A model generated the notes under the pieces. It was not told where the DNA came from and did not search any database. It worked only from the letters and a program-made list of their open reading frames with translations. From assembly GCA_017509785.1 (NCBI GenBank), contig JAFWOT010000001.1, positions 1-46,469 of the forward strand: 46,469 nucleotides of DNA. Direction: 5' to 3'. Source of the stretch: Clostridia bacterium. GTDB taxonomy: Bacteria > Bacillota > Clostridia > Christensenellales > CAG-138. Shown here piece by piece: positions 24,025 through 31,696 of this stretch (its first letter is position 1; each line of letters begins with the position of its first letter). Made by a program: the position numbers and the translations under genes.

Positions 24025-24094
24025 CCCGCGGCCGCAAAACGAACGGCAAAAGCTCCCCCTCCTCCCGAAAGCCCAAATATACTTTATTTGGGGC

Positions 24095-24123
24095 TTGACT
24101 TTTCCCCGCCCCTGCACTATAAT
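24095..24123 (+). promoter_or_regulatory. Promoter of tRNA-Arg
   Basis: TTGACT, 17-base spacer, TATAAT, 16 bases upstream of the mature tRNA. Confidence 0.8.
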
Positions 24124-24139
24124 ATTCAAGCGTTAAGAA

Positions 24140-24216
24140 GCGCCCTTGGCTCAGCTGGATAGAGCGTTTGGCTACGGACCAGAAGGTCGGGGGTTCGAAT
24201 CCCTCAGGGCGCGCCA
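24140..24216 (+). tRNA. tRNA-Arg (ACG), integration target of the island
   Basis: Complete cloverleaf with acceptor GCGCCCT/AGGGCGC, anticodon loop CTACGGA (anticodon ACG), T-loop TTCGAAT and an encoded CCA. Its last 45 bases, from the anticodon loop to CCA, are repeated exactly at 35,750-35,794, marking it as an attachment site. Confidence 0.95.
24172..24216 (+). repeat. Left attachment repeat (att core, 45 bp)
   Basis: The 3' portion of tRNA-Arg from CTACGGACC to GCGCGCCA. It is identical in all 45 positions to 35,750-35,794. Confidence 0.85.
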
Positions 24217-24218
24217 CG

Positions 24219-24252
24219 GAAAAAGAGAGTTGCAAAGCAGCTCTCTTTTTTC
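24219..24252 (+). terminator. Terminator after tRNA-Arg
   Basis: AAAAGAGAG and CTCTCTTTT form a stem around TTGCAAAGCAG, ending in a T-run. Confidence 0.75.
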
Positions 24253-24351
24253 GTCACTCGACATACTATTTGAACCCCCGTGAAATTGCCATCGGCAATT
24301 TCAGAAGGTTTCGCTCCTGCACGCCGCTCTGTATCCAAGCTGCTGCGAAAC

Positions 24352-24381
24352 CGGGGGTTCTGAATCCCTCAGGGCGCGCCA
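24352..24381 (+). repeat. Degenerate third att-like copy with a one-base insertion
   Basis: CGGGGGTTC and GAATCCCTCAGGGCGCGCCA match the tRNA-Arg 3' end but are separated by one inserted T in the middle of the T-loop TTCGAA. The flanking ACG also matches the tRNA's own downstream sequence. This suggests a scar of an earlier integration or a nested element. Confidence 0.7.
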
Positions 24382-24384
24382 CGC

Positions 24385-24436
24385 AAAAAAGGGGCTGTTG
24401 CAAATGCAAGAAGATTGCAGTGCAACAGCCCCTTTT
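24385..24436. terminator. Terminator of the frl operon
   Basis: AAAAGGGGCTGTTGCA pairs with TGCAACAGCCCCTTTT around a 20-base loop, with A/T-runs both ways. It begins about 12 bases after the frlB stop. Confidence 0.8.
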
Positions 24437-24447
24437 GATTGTGAGAC

Positions 24448-25512
24448 TCAATAATCGAACTGCCTGTAGTAGCGACGGATCGAGAGCGGGTGACGCAGGA
24501 ACAGCTCCATATAGGCGTCCACGCGATTGTTGACCGCGTGCATCACGAGATGCGAGATGCTGCCGCGGAACTCCTTTCGAATTCCCTCCAGCTCCAGCTC
24601 GGCCGTGTCGATGATCGTGTAGTTGGCGCAGACACGAGGCAGAAAGCGCGCGACGCGTTCTGCAAGCGGACGCTGTTCGTCCTCGCCGATGAAGAGCGTG
24701 ACAGGTGTGTCGGCGACGATGATCTCCTGCATGCCGTGGAAGAACTCCTGACAGCTGATAGACTTGGTGCGGATCCACATCTGCTCTTCCCAGTAGCACA
24801 TGGCGTAGGAGTAGGTGGCTCCGTACTGGTTGCCCGAGCCGATGAAGTAGTGCGGCAGATCGGGCCGCTCGCGGTGGAAAGCGACCGTCTTTTTCGCGTA
24901 CTCATATGCCCAAGCGTCCGCAGCCTTTTCTACCTCTGCCAGCGCGAGGGCGAGATGGGCCTCGATCTCGCAGTTGTACTCCTCATAGGCGGCGAACTCG
25001 CCGTTTTTGTACATGAGATAGTTTGCGACCATATAGAACTTCAGCTGCTCGTTCTTAGGATAGAGGATCAGATAATCCTGCTTGTCCGGCGCAGTTAGTG
25101 TCGAACCCGGCGTGTCGATAAAGGCGAAGATCTTGCCTCCGATTTCCCGGACGCGCTCGACGAGCCGCACCATCTCCTTGGTGTTGCCGGAAACCGAGGA
25201 ATAAATGACCACGGACCGTTCGGTAAAGCGGCGGTTGCCGGTGGTGAGAAACTCCGCGGCGTTTTCAACATAGATGGGCAGAGAAGAGCGGCCGCGCATA
25301 TAGACCTCCGCCTGCATGGCGGAAGCATAGGTGCCGCCGATGCCGATAAAATAGATCCCGTCAAAGCCCTCCTCCCAGATTCGGTCGATGACCGCCTCGA
25401 TCCGGGGACGGAGCGCCAGAGCGCCCTGCACGCTTTCAATCGCTTCTTTTTCATCAAAATTGCGAAGGTAAGGACCCTCTGTCTCCTGCCATTTTTTCGC
25501 TTCAAAACTCAT
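24448..25512 (-). CDS. frlB: SIS-domain fructoselysine-6-phosphate deglycase (FrlB-like)
   Basis: 354 residues with two SIS domains. The first carries the sugar-phosphate binding segments GIYFIGIGGTYASAMQAEVYM and VVIYSSVSGNTKEMVRLV, the second PHYFIGSGNQYGATYSYAMCYWEEQMWIRTKSISCQEFFHG, where the glutamate in the ISxQEFFHG motif is typical of deglycases. The protein ends in RRYYRQFDY. It would split 6-phosphofructoselysine, or a related Amadori product such as glucoselysine phosphate, into lysine and a hexose phosphate in the cytosol. The partner kinase frlD is in the same operon. AAGGAGT precedes the ATG. Confidence 0.85.
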   Translation of the reverse strand: MSFEAKKWQETEGPYLRNFDEKEAIESVQGALALRPRIEAVIDRIWEEGFDGIYFIGIGGTYASAMQAEVYMRGRSSLPIYVENAAEFLTTGNRRFTERSVVIYSSVSGNTKEMVRLVERVREIGGKIFAFIDTPGSTLTAPDKQDYLILYPKNEQLKFYMVANYLMYKNGEFAAYEEYNCEIEAHLALALAEVEKAADAWAYEYAKKTVAFHRERPDLPHYFIGSGNQYGATYSYAMCYWEEQMWIRTKSISCQEFFHGMQEIIVADTPVTLFIGEDEQRPLAERVARFLPRVCANYTIIDTAELELEGIRKEFRGSISHLVMHAVNNRVDAYMELFLRHPLSIRRYYRQFDY

Positions 25513-25523
25513 AGTACGACTCC

Positions 25524-25760
25524 TTAATAGAATTGTCCGTCCGTCTCCAGTCCGAGGAAGAAACGGAGCGCGGTCTGAATAGCCCGATCCCAGTATTGCC
25601 AGGCGTGCTCGCCGGGTCCCTCGCCATAGCAGTGTCCGTATCCGGCCTCCTCCGCCGCGAGACGGAAGCGCCGGTTATGCTCGTAAAGGAAGTCCTCCGT
25701 GCCGCAGGGCTGAATCAGCCGCGGCCGGTCAGCCTGTGCGGCGGCTTTACCATCCGCCGA
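25524..25760 (-). pseudogene. C-terminal fragment of an alpha/beta-hydrolase esterase
   Basis: Reading the minus strand in the frame that stops at 25,524 gives RLIQPCGTEDFLYEHN, then FRLAAEEAGYGHCYGEGPGEHAWQYWDRA and a C-terminal FFLGL. This is the last 70-80 residues of an esterase-D-like (PF00756 type) hydrolase including the acid and histidine region (C-G-T-E-D-F and G-E-H-A-W). No start codon, nucleophile motif or N-terminal part remains. The fragment starts inside the 3' end of frlD in another frame, so a deletion has joined them. Confidence 0.7.
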
Positions 25761-26541
25761 AATAGCCCAGCGTCACGGCAGCGTTTGCCGCGCCCTTTGC
25801 CATACAGTCCTCCAGCGGCAGTCCCTCGACAAGGCCGAAGAGGAACCCGGCGATATAGCTGTCGCCCGCGCCCATCGTGTCGACGAGCTTTTCGCAGGGG
25901 ACGATGCCGAAGCTGTGGAAGCGCTCTCCGTCAAAGCAGAGGCTGCCCTTCTCGCCCAGCATCGCGACGACCAGCCGCGGTCCCCGCGCATGATAGTCTC
26001 TCATTTGCTCGCGCAGCGCACCGGTATCCCCTCCGTCGCTGGAGAAAAACAGTACGTCCGTAAAAGGCATGGCCGTCTGCGCTGCCTCATCCTCGGGGCG
26101 CGTGGCGCAGTCGAAGGCGGTCTGCATCCCGCGGCGCTTGAGCTCGCAAAACTGACCCTCCACCTTGCCCCAAAGATCGCAGATCACCATATCGTGTGTA
26201 CAGATAAAGGAAAGATCGTCCTCCGAGAGCACGTAATCGGAAAGCACGCCCTCGTCGTAATCGCCGAAAATGCGCTCTCCATCAATCAGACTGACCTGCG
26301 TGACGGCAGTCTTTCCCTCGTGGACGGATAAGTGCGACACGTCCACACCCTTCTCGGCAACGGCGCGTCGCATCAGCGCGCCGAAATCGTCATTACCGAC
26401 CGGACCGATATAGGAGGCCTCGCCGCCAAGACGCACGGTGTAGACGGCCATGTTGACCGGACCGCCGCCCGGATAGGCTTTTCCGCCCTCCACATTATTA
26501 TAAAAATCCACGCAGTTGCTTCCAACCGCAGCAAGTTTCAT
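25747..26541 (-). CDS. frlD: PfkB-family fructoselysine 6-kinase (FrlD-like)
   Basis: 264 residues, close to the usual FrlD length. It starts MKLAAVGSNCVDFYNNVEGGKAYPGGGPVNMAVYTVRLG (PfkB signature 1 region), has a VFGDYDEGVLSDY-like segment (RIFGDYDEGVLSDYVLS) characteristic of FrlD, and the catalytic DTMGAGDSYIAGFLFG anion-hole motif. It phosphorylates fructoselysine at C6 before FrlB cleaves it. The ATG at 26,541 is preceded by GAGAGGTGAG. It is followed by an esterase remnant and then frlB. Confidence 0.85.
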   Translation of the reverse strand: MKLAAVGSNCVDFYNNVEGGKAYPGGGPVNMAVYTVRLGGEASYIGPVGNDDFGALMRRAVAEKGVDVSHLSVHEGKTAVTQVSLIDGERIFGDYDEGVLSDYVLSEDDLSFICTHDMVICDLWGKVEGQFCELKRRGMQTAFDCATRPEDEAAQTAMPFTDVLFFSSDGGDTGALREQMRDYHARGPRLVVAMLGEKGSLCFDGERFHSFGIVPCEKLVDTMGAGDSYIAGFLFGLVEGLPLEDCMAKGAANAAVTLGYFGGW

Positions 26542-26552
26542 ATTCTCACCTC

Positions 26553-26916
26553 TCAAAGCAGCAAACGTATCCTGTCTGGCCGCAGGATCACGCGGTGGTT
26601 TTCCTTCAGAGATCCATCGTCTTCATACCTAAAGCCGCGGACCTGGATAAGCGCTTTCCCCTCCGGAACAGAGAGCAGCGCAGCCTCTTCCTTCCGTGCA
26701 CGCAGGATGCCGATACGAAGCGGCCCCGCTTCGCTGTGGGGAGCGGCCATTGTCGTCGCTGCCAGTGGTGCTGATGATCGCGGTTGGTACGCCGAGCTTG
26801 CGCAGATTGACGCCGGTGTCCACCACATTGCCGGTCGGGTAGCGCCGATTGAGCGCCTTTCCGTTGATGAAACGATAGACGTCGATGCAGTTGTCTCCGA
26901 TCATGGCAGCCTTCAT
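26553..26916 (-). pseudogene. Chimeric remnant: second PfkB kinase N-terminus joined to a GntR/UTRA C-terminus
   Basis: From an intact AAGGAGG and ATG at 26,916, about 50 codons encode a FrlD-like start (MKAAMIGDNCIDVYRFINGK, then GNVVDTGVNLRKLGV and IISTTGSDDNG). The sequence then switches to another frame encoding LRIGILRARKEEAALLSVPEGKALIQVRGF and DGSLKENHRVILRPDRIRLLL with a stop at 26,553. That is the end of a UTRA ligand-binding domain as in the FrlR-type repressor. Neither protein is complete, so the operon has lost its own regulator and part of a kinase duplicate. Confidence 0.75.
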
Positions 26917-26940
26917 TGCAACCGCCTCCTTGACAGATGA

Positions 26941-27319
26941 GTAACTGTGTTTATTGTACCACTTTCGTCCTATTATAAAAAAGGATCAGGCTGTTCGTCA
27001 AGAGGAAAAACCGAGTTCGGGGAACAGTTTTTCGTTCTGTTTGATTGTTTTATCCTGATCCGAAGGGAGAAAATGCCTGAATTTTATACCACTTTCAGCA
27101 GGAACGACAGTTTTGATAGAGCAATTTCGAGCGAGTATACAAAAAACATTCAAGCTATTGAAAATTTTGGACCAAAATGATAGGCTTAACACAGATATCC
27201 GGAAACGCTGTGTGCAGGCGCTCCGGAAGCTCATTTTCTATTCTCTCTTCTTGTGATGCAAAGCCGGAAGGGGCTGTTGCACTAAGCCCCTTTTCGATCG
27301 CCTTCTGCCCTATGCTTTT
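26941..27319. other. Intergenic region: frl leader and a long-range hairpin
   Basis: No gene is supported here. A minus-strand TACAAT near 26,956 is a possible -10 for the frl remnant transcript. GGATCAGG (about 26,983) and CCTGATCC (about 27,054) are exact complements that could close a long hairpin. GGGGCT/AGCCCC with a short T-run (27,270-27,295) is a weak terminator between the convergent-to-nothing plus strand and the DUF4143 gene. Confidence 0.4.
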
Positions 27320-28519
27320 TTATATGCTCATATCACTCAGCCAATCGGCGACGTCGATCACCTGCACGCCCTCATACTGATACGCCTCCTGCATCGTGCG
27401 CGCGAGTATCATCTTGGGATAGGCGTCCTTTATGCGGAGCAGTGGATCGACCTCCCGGCGGAATGTATCCGGATCTTCTATGCTGCCGGCGACCTGAATG
27501 TAGAGCTTCTCGCTGCGCTTTATGGCGACGAAGTCGATCTCCTTCTTATAAAGCACTCCCGCGTAAAGCTCGTAACCGCGGCGCAGAAGCTCGATCGCAA
27601 CTATGTTCTCTATCATGCGCCCGTAATCGGCGCTCTTGGTGCCGAGCTTTGCATACTTGAAGGAATGATCGCTGAGGTAGTATTTATCGTTGGAGGCAAG
27701 ATACCGTTTGCCCTGGATATCGTAACGCCTGACCTTATAGAACGCGAACGCATTGCAGAGGTATTTGATATAGGCGCTGACCGTGCGGTCGTTCGTTTTA
27801 AGCTGCTCACCGGAGAACATCGCCGCAACGCTGCGTGTGGAGGTGAGATTGGAGATGTTGTCGATAAGGAAATCGCAAAGACGCTCCATCAGCGGCATAT
27901 TGCGGATCTTGTATTTCTGACGGATATCTCGCACTATGAGCGTGTCGAATACGTCGGCGATATAATCGTACTTCGCCTCGGGAGATTTATAGAGATACGA
28001 GCCCGACATCCCTCCCTCACGGATGTAGCGGGTAAACGCGGAATAGCGATTCGAAAGCTCGAAGTACTGCATGAATTCCGCAAACGAGAACGGGTAGACC
28101 TCTATCTCGAACGTGCGGCCCGTGAACAGCGTGGCAAGATCGCTGCTCAAAAGGAAGGCGTTGGAGCCCGTTATGTAGATATCGTATTTCTCTGAAGCAT
28201 GAAGGCCGTTGATCGCTCTTTCAAAGTCCTTGCACATCTGCACTTCGTCGATGAACACAAAGTTGTTTTTGCCGGGGATATACGCGCCTTCAACGAAGTT
28301 ATAGAGCGCATGATATTCCGCAAGCCCCTCGGCCGAATTCATGTTGAAATTGACGTGTATGATGTTTGCCTTCGGATCGTCCTCGCGCACGTGGGAAATG
28401 AAGCTCTCCATGAGCTTCGACTTGCCGCTTCGCCGAACGCCCGTGATGACCTTGATATCGGGTGTTCCCATGACTTCCTTCAGCTTGTTCAAATAATGAT
28501 CGCGCTCGATCAATCGCAT
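27320..28519 (-). CDS. AAA_14/DUF4143 ATP-binding protein
   Basis: About 399 residues. The N-terminal AAA_14 domain has Walker A TGVRRSGKSKLM (around residue 30), Walker B NFVFIDEVQ and sensor YITGSNAFLL, followed by TLFTGRTFEIEVYPFSFAEF. The C-terminal DUF4143 region includes KEIDFVAIKRSEKLYIQVAGS, a PD-(D/E)XK-like E-x-D...Q-V-A core. This family is widespread in bacteria and archaea and has no settled function; defence or toxin roles have been proposed. The ATG at 28,519 follows AGAGGTGAT. The promoter carries a 12-bp inverted repeat. Its location in the island next to defence genes is suggestive only. Confidence 0.88.
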   Translation of the reverse strand: MRLIERDHYLNKLKEVMGTPDIKVITGVRRSGKSKLMESFISHVREDDPKANIIHVNFNMNSAEGLAEYHALYNFVEGAYIPGKNNFVFIDEVQMCKDFERAINGLHASEKYDIYITGSNAFLLSSDLATLFTGRTFEIEVYPFSFAEFMQYFELSNRYSAFTRYIREGGMSGSYLYKSPEAKYDYIADVFDTLIVRDIRQKYKIRNMPLMERLCDFLIDNISNLTSTRSVAAMFSGEQLKTNDRTVSAYIKYLCNAFAFYKVRRYDIQGKRYLASNDKYYLSDHSFKYAKLGTKSADYGRMIENIVAIELLRRGYELYAGVLYKKEIDFVAIKRSEKLYIQVAGSIEDPDTFRREVDPLLRIKDAYPKMILARTMQEAYQYEGVQVIDVADWLSDMSI

Positions 28520-28537
28520 TATAATCACCTCTTGTAT

Positions 28538-28588
28538 AGTATATCACCCTATTTCGCAAAATCAAGAGTTTTTTGTTTTTGCGAAATA
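28538..28588 (-). promoter_or_regulatory. Promoter with 12-bp inverted repeat upstream of the DUF4143 gene
   Basis: The minus strand has TTGATT (28560-28565), a 16-base spacer and TATACT (28538-28543). TATTTCGCAAAA (28550-28561) and TTTTGCGAAATA (28577-28588) are perfect complements 15 bases apart and overlap the -35 region, so they may form an operator. As a hairpin they could also end transcription from the HNH gene. Confidence 0.55.
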
Positions 28589-28658
28589 TACGCCGCTGAG
28601 CTAAACAGGATCACTTTCATCAGAATGCCGACTCCTTAACTGTGTAAATACAGGGCTA

Positions 28659-29843
28659 TTATTCTCTTGGCCTTATCCTGGAGTAATAGTCGTCGATCTC
28701 GTCCTTGATATCCTTTGTAAGCTTTGCGAGCGGTCTATTTCCGAGGGCGTCCGCAGAAGTGTTCATCATCAACAGGGCTTGGCGCACTTCATCCCTGGAA
28801 TGGAACATGCCGCCAAACTGTTCCATTATGGAATCGACCATCTTCTCCGTTACTATGTACCGCTGAAAATACATATCGGAAACGTATTCCTTATGCGATT
28901 GATACAGTCCCTTCAGCGCAAAAACTTTCATGGAGGCCTCGACCCTTTTTTGATAAGCGTTGTCAATCTGCTTGTCCGCACAGTCAAGAATAATGTTGAA
29001 CAGTTCGGGAGCGATGCGCGCGCCTGTGAGCACTTCAACTATCTTCTGCTCTGGAATGTCTGTTTTGAATTTAAACTTTTCCCCCATCCCCTCGGAGTAC
29101 GGATAAAGTGTTTCATCATCCCGTTCGCCCTTCATATGGTTGCATACTCCGCAGCTTGGAATAAGGTTATTGATGGAAAGCGCAAGGTACGGATACTTGG
29201 ATTTGACCTTAAAATGGTCAAGCTGCGGACGAGTCTTTGGCAGAGGTTTTTTATCTTTGGGATCGGCATCCTGCGAAGTAAAAGTAGTTATGAACTGCCG
29301 GTTGCAGTAAGGGCATATCTTCACCCCGAGCATGTCGATCAGCTTGTAAATATCTTTGTGTGACGAGAATGCATCGTAGCGGAACACGTACTTGAGCATG
29401 TCCTTCGACACAGGATCACGCGGCCCTTTTACGTTTTTAAACACGAAGTCTTTCAGCACGCCCCCCGGCATACAAACGGTAAGAAGCGCTCTAAGCATTT
29501 TGTGATCGACGTGCCCGTCAGAATGACCGTTGTATAGTTTTTTATGGAGGTCGGGAGAGTATTTTTCGATTATTTTCTCAGCCAGAACGGCGTCGTTTTT
29601 GCGTTCTTCGTCAGCAGAATCCTCCTCCGGCGGCCAACTCGTAAAGTAATCCTTCATCTTGGATTCATACTTCCGCGTTCTTTTACGCGGTTTCCGCATC
29701 CGATCAGTAACTTTCTCATTCCGATCGTACAGCACGTCTTCCGGGAAGAAGGGCACGGAATCCGCCACCATACGCAGGTACCGATCGAGTATCTCTTCCT
29801 GTTTCTCGCGTTCGAATTCGTAATACGGTGTTATCCTGATCAT
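28659..29843 (-). CDS. HNH endonuclease, PtuB-like effector of a WD40-Septu-like system
   Basis: 394 residues. The HNH/zinc site is at residues 177-237: KICPYCNRQF (Cys177, Cys180), then RPQLDHFKVKSKYP (His210 catalytic), INNLIPSCGVCNHMKGERDDE (Asn and Cys231, Cys234). The C-x2-C...LDHFxxKSxYP...NL-x-PSC-x2-CN order is that of the PtuB-type HNH nucleases found in Septu and in some retron effectors. The N-terminal 170 residues, charged and helical, are longer than in standard PtuB. The ATG overlaps the stop of the upstream ATPase by four bases, so both should be made together. The predicted role is nucleic-acid cleavage during phage infection. Confidence 0.82.
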   Translation of the reverse strand: MIRITPYYEFEREKQEEILDRYLRMVADSVPFFPEDVLYDRNEKVTDRMRKPRKRTRKYESKMKDYFTSWPPEEDSADEERKNDAVLAEKIIEKYSPDLHKKLYNGHSDGHVDHKMLRALLTVCMPGGVLKDFVFKNVKGPRDPVSKDMLKYVFRYDAFSSHKDIYKLIDMLGVKICPYCNRQFITTFTSQDADPKDKKPLPKTRPQLDHFKVKSKYPYLALSINNLIPSCGVCNHMKGERDDETLYPYSEGMGEKFKFKTDIPEQKIVEVLTGARIAPELFNIILDCADKQIDNAYQKRVEASMKVFALKGLYQSHKEYVSDMYFQRYIVTEKMVDSIMEQFGGMFHSRDEVRQALLMMNTSADALGNRPLAKLTKDIKDEIDDYYSRIRPRE

Positions 29844-31612
29844 TTTCCGTCCTCCCCGAGCAACTCACGCAGTATGTACCGTTTCTCTTCGGGCGGCAGC
29901 TTTTTGGCTTCTTCAACGAGCTTTTTTGCCTCTTCTGAGCACAGAGGCTCGCTGAGCACTGCATTTGTCTCAAGCCACTTTCCTTCAAGCCAAACCCGAA
30001 GGATGCCGTTTGCAACGATGTCTATGGTCTTGCGTATATCTGCGAGTTCATTTTCGGAAGGCCTGATATACGGCTTGTTGTTCGCGTTTTTGTTCTTATC
30101 TTCGTTTTTTAAAACTTCTTCGCCGTCGGTCTTTTCCTTCTTTCCTTCGTTTTCGATTATCTCTTCAAGACGGTCGGCAATGCCGTTTATTCTTGCCCCC
30201 GCAAACGCTCCGACGGTTCCCGATTCGAGGAAGAAGCCGTCCCTCAAAATGGTGTGTATGTTCTGCCCGAAGGTCTCGCCGGGCACGTCATTGTCCTTTC
30301 CGAGATAGCTGATGTTTTCGCTCGGAATGTCGCCGAGAAGCAGAGGCGAATGCGTCGAGAGCACAAGCTGCATGTCCTTTACGCAGGTTTCGGGATATAT
30401 GCTCGGAAGGAACGCGGTAAGAAGGCGTATCAGCCTGCGCTGCCATTCGGGGTGAAGGGTAAGGTCAGCTTCATCCAGAAACAGCATTACAGAGGAGCAT
30501 TCATCCGTCTCATTATACCTGTCCATCCGGAATTCATCATTATAGATGCGGCATTCGCCGTAATTGCCGCTGCTGAAATCGCGGGTAAATACGTGGAACA
30601 GGTTTGAGAACATTCTGAGCATATTCTCCTCGCCGCTGCTCAGGCCCCAATCAAAGTCGACGGTGTAAACGGGCTCGCAGGTATACCTGTATTTTTGAAT
30701 GAATTCCGTCATGAAGGAATAAAGCTTTTCGCGCGCTTCCTCATCCCCGCCGTCCGTTTTCAGCGGGATCTCGTAACAGCAGTCCTCTCCGTCAACACGG
30801 CGGAATCCGGCGTATTGTCCGTCGTCCCCGGCCGTAAAGTATTCCCCGTTTCGGGCCAGAAAGCCGATGTAATCAATGCAATAATGTCTGATTTTGTTAA
30901 GGAGCATGACTTGCGGATCGACCGACAGTATGCCGATGCAACTGAACGTATCCTTATCCCATATGCGAACGGTTCCGTCCCACGAGCCGCTGACCAAGCG
31001 CCCGTCGTCAAGGACGGCAGCGCAGATGACCGGGCCGCCGTGCCCCTCCAGAATCTTAAGGCATTTACCGGAGGCGGCGTCCCACACGCGCAGGGTGCCG
31101 TCATCCGAGCCGCTGACCACGCGCCCGTCGTCAAGCGCGGCTAAGCATCTGACCGAGCCGCCGTGCTCTTCAAAGGGTGGCAGGGATTCTCCCGTTTCGA
31201 CATCCCACACACGAAGGGTGTTGTCCCGTGAGCCGCTGACCACGCGCCCGTCGTCAAGCACGGCTAAGCATCTGACCGAGCCGCCGTGCTCCTCCAGGAT
31301 CTTAAGGCATTGACCGGAGGCGGCTTCCCACACACGCAGGGTGCGGTCATCCGATCCGCTTACCACGCGCCCGTCGTCAAGTGAGGTTGCGCAGTTGACC
31401 GAGCCGCCGTGCCCCTTTAGGGTCTTAAGGCATTGACCGGAGGCGGCGTCCCACACGCGCAGGGTGTGGTCATCCGATCCGCTTACCACGCGCCCGTCGT
31501 CAAGGACGGCAGCGCAGTTGACCGAGCCGCCGTGCCCCTCCAGAATCTTAAGGCATTTACCGGGGGCGGCGTCCCACACGCGCAGGGTGCCGTCCCATGA
31601 GCCGCTGACCAC
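29840..31612 (-). CDS. WD40-inserted ABC ATPase, C-terminal half (repeats 8-14, signature, Walker B)
   Basis: This is the downstream part of one gene that begins at 33,679; the frame is the same and only the TGA at 31,697 separates them. It encodes six more clear WD40 repeats (GSWDGTLRVWDA and so on) and a degenerate last blade. The rest of the ATPase follows: signature WGLSSGEEN, Walker B SSVMLFLDEADLTLHPEWQ, switch STHSPLLLGDIP, and a charged C-terminal tail (LRELLGEDGK). In whole-gene numbering these lie near residues 1013, 1062 and 1108. The GTG/Met at 31,612 has no ribosome binding site, so separate expression of this half is doubtful. The stop overlaps the HNH start. Confidence 0.8.
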   Translation of the reverse strand: MVSGSWDGTLRVWDAAPGKCLKILEGHGGSVNCAAVLDDGRVVSGSDDHTLRVWDAASGQCLKTLKGHGGSVNCATSLDDGRVVSGSDDRTLRVWEAASGQCLKILEEHGGSVRCLAVLDDGRVVSGSRDNTLRVWDVETGESLPPFEEHGGSVRCLAALDDGRVVSGSDDGTLRVWDAASGKCLKILEGHGGPVICAAVLDDGRLVSGSWDGTVRIWDKDTFSCIGILSVDPQVMLLNKIRHYCIDYIGFLARNGEYFTAGDDGQYAGFRRVDGEDCCYEIPLKTDGGDEEAREKLYSFMTEFIQKYRYTCEPVYTVDFDWGLSSGEENMLRMFSNLFHVFTRDFSSGNYGECRIYNDEFRMDRYNETDECSSVMLFLDEADLTLHPEWQRRLIRLLTAFLPSIYPETCVKDMQLVLSTHSPLLLGDIPSENISYLGKDNDVPGETFGQNIHTILRDGFFLESGTVGAFAGARINGIADRLEEIIENEGKKEKTDGEEVLKNEDKNKNANNKPYIRPSENELADIRKTIDIVANGILRVWLEGKWLETNAVLSEPLCSEEAKKLVEEAKKLPPEEKRYILRELLGEDGK

Positions 31613-31696
31613 GCGCCCGTCGTCAAGCGCGGCTAAGCAGCTGACTGGGCCGCCGTGCCCCTCCAGAGTATTAAGACATTGACCGGAGGCGGCGTC

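Noticed and set aside
26947..27180. 77-residue plus-strand frame after the frl remnant
   Set aside because: No start signal, no recognisable domain, and it lies in a low-GC hairpin-containing leader.
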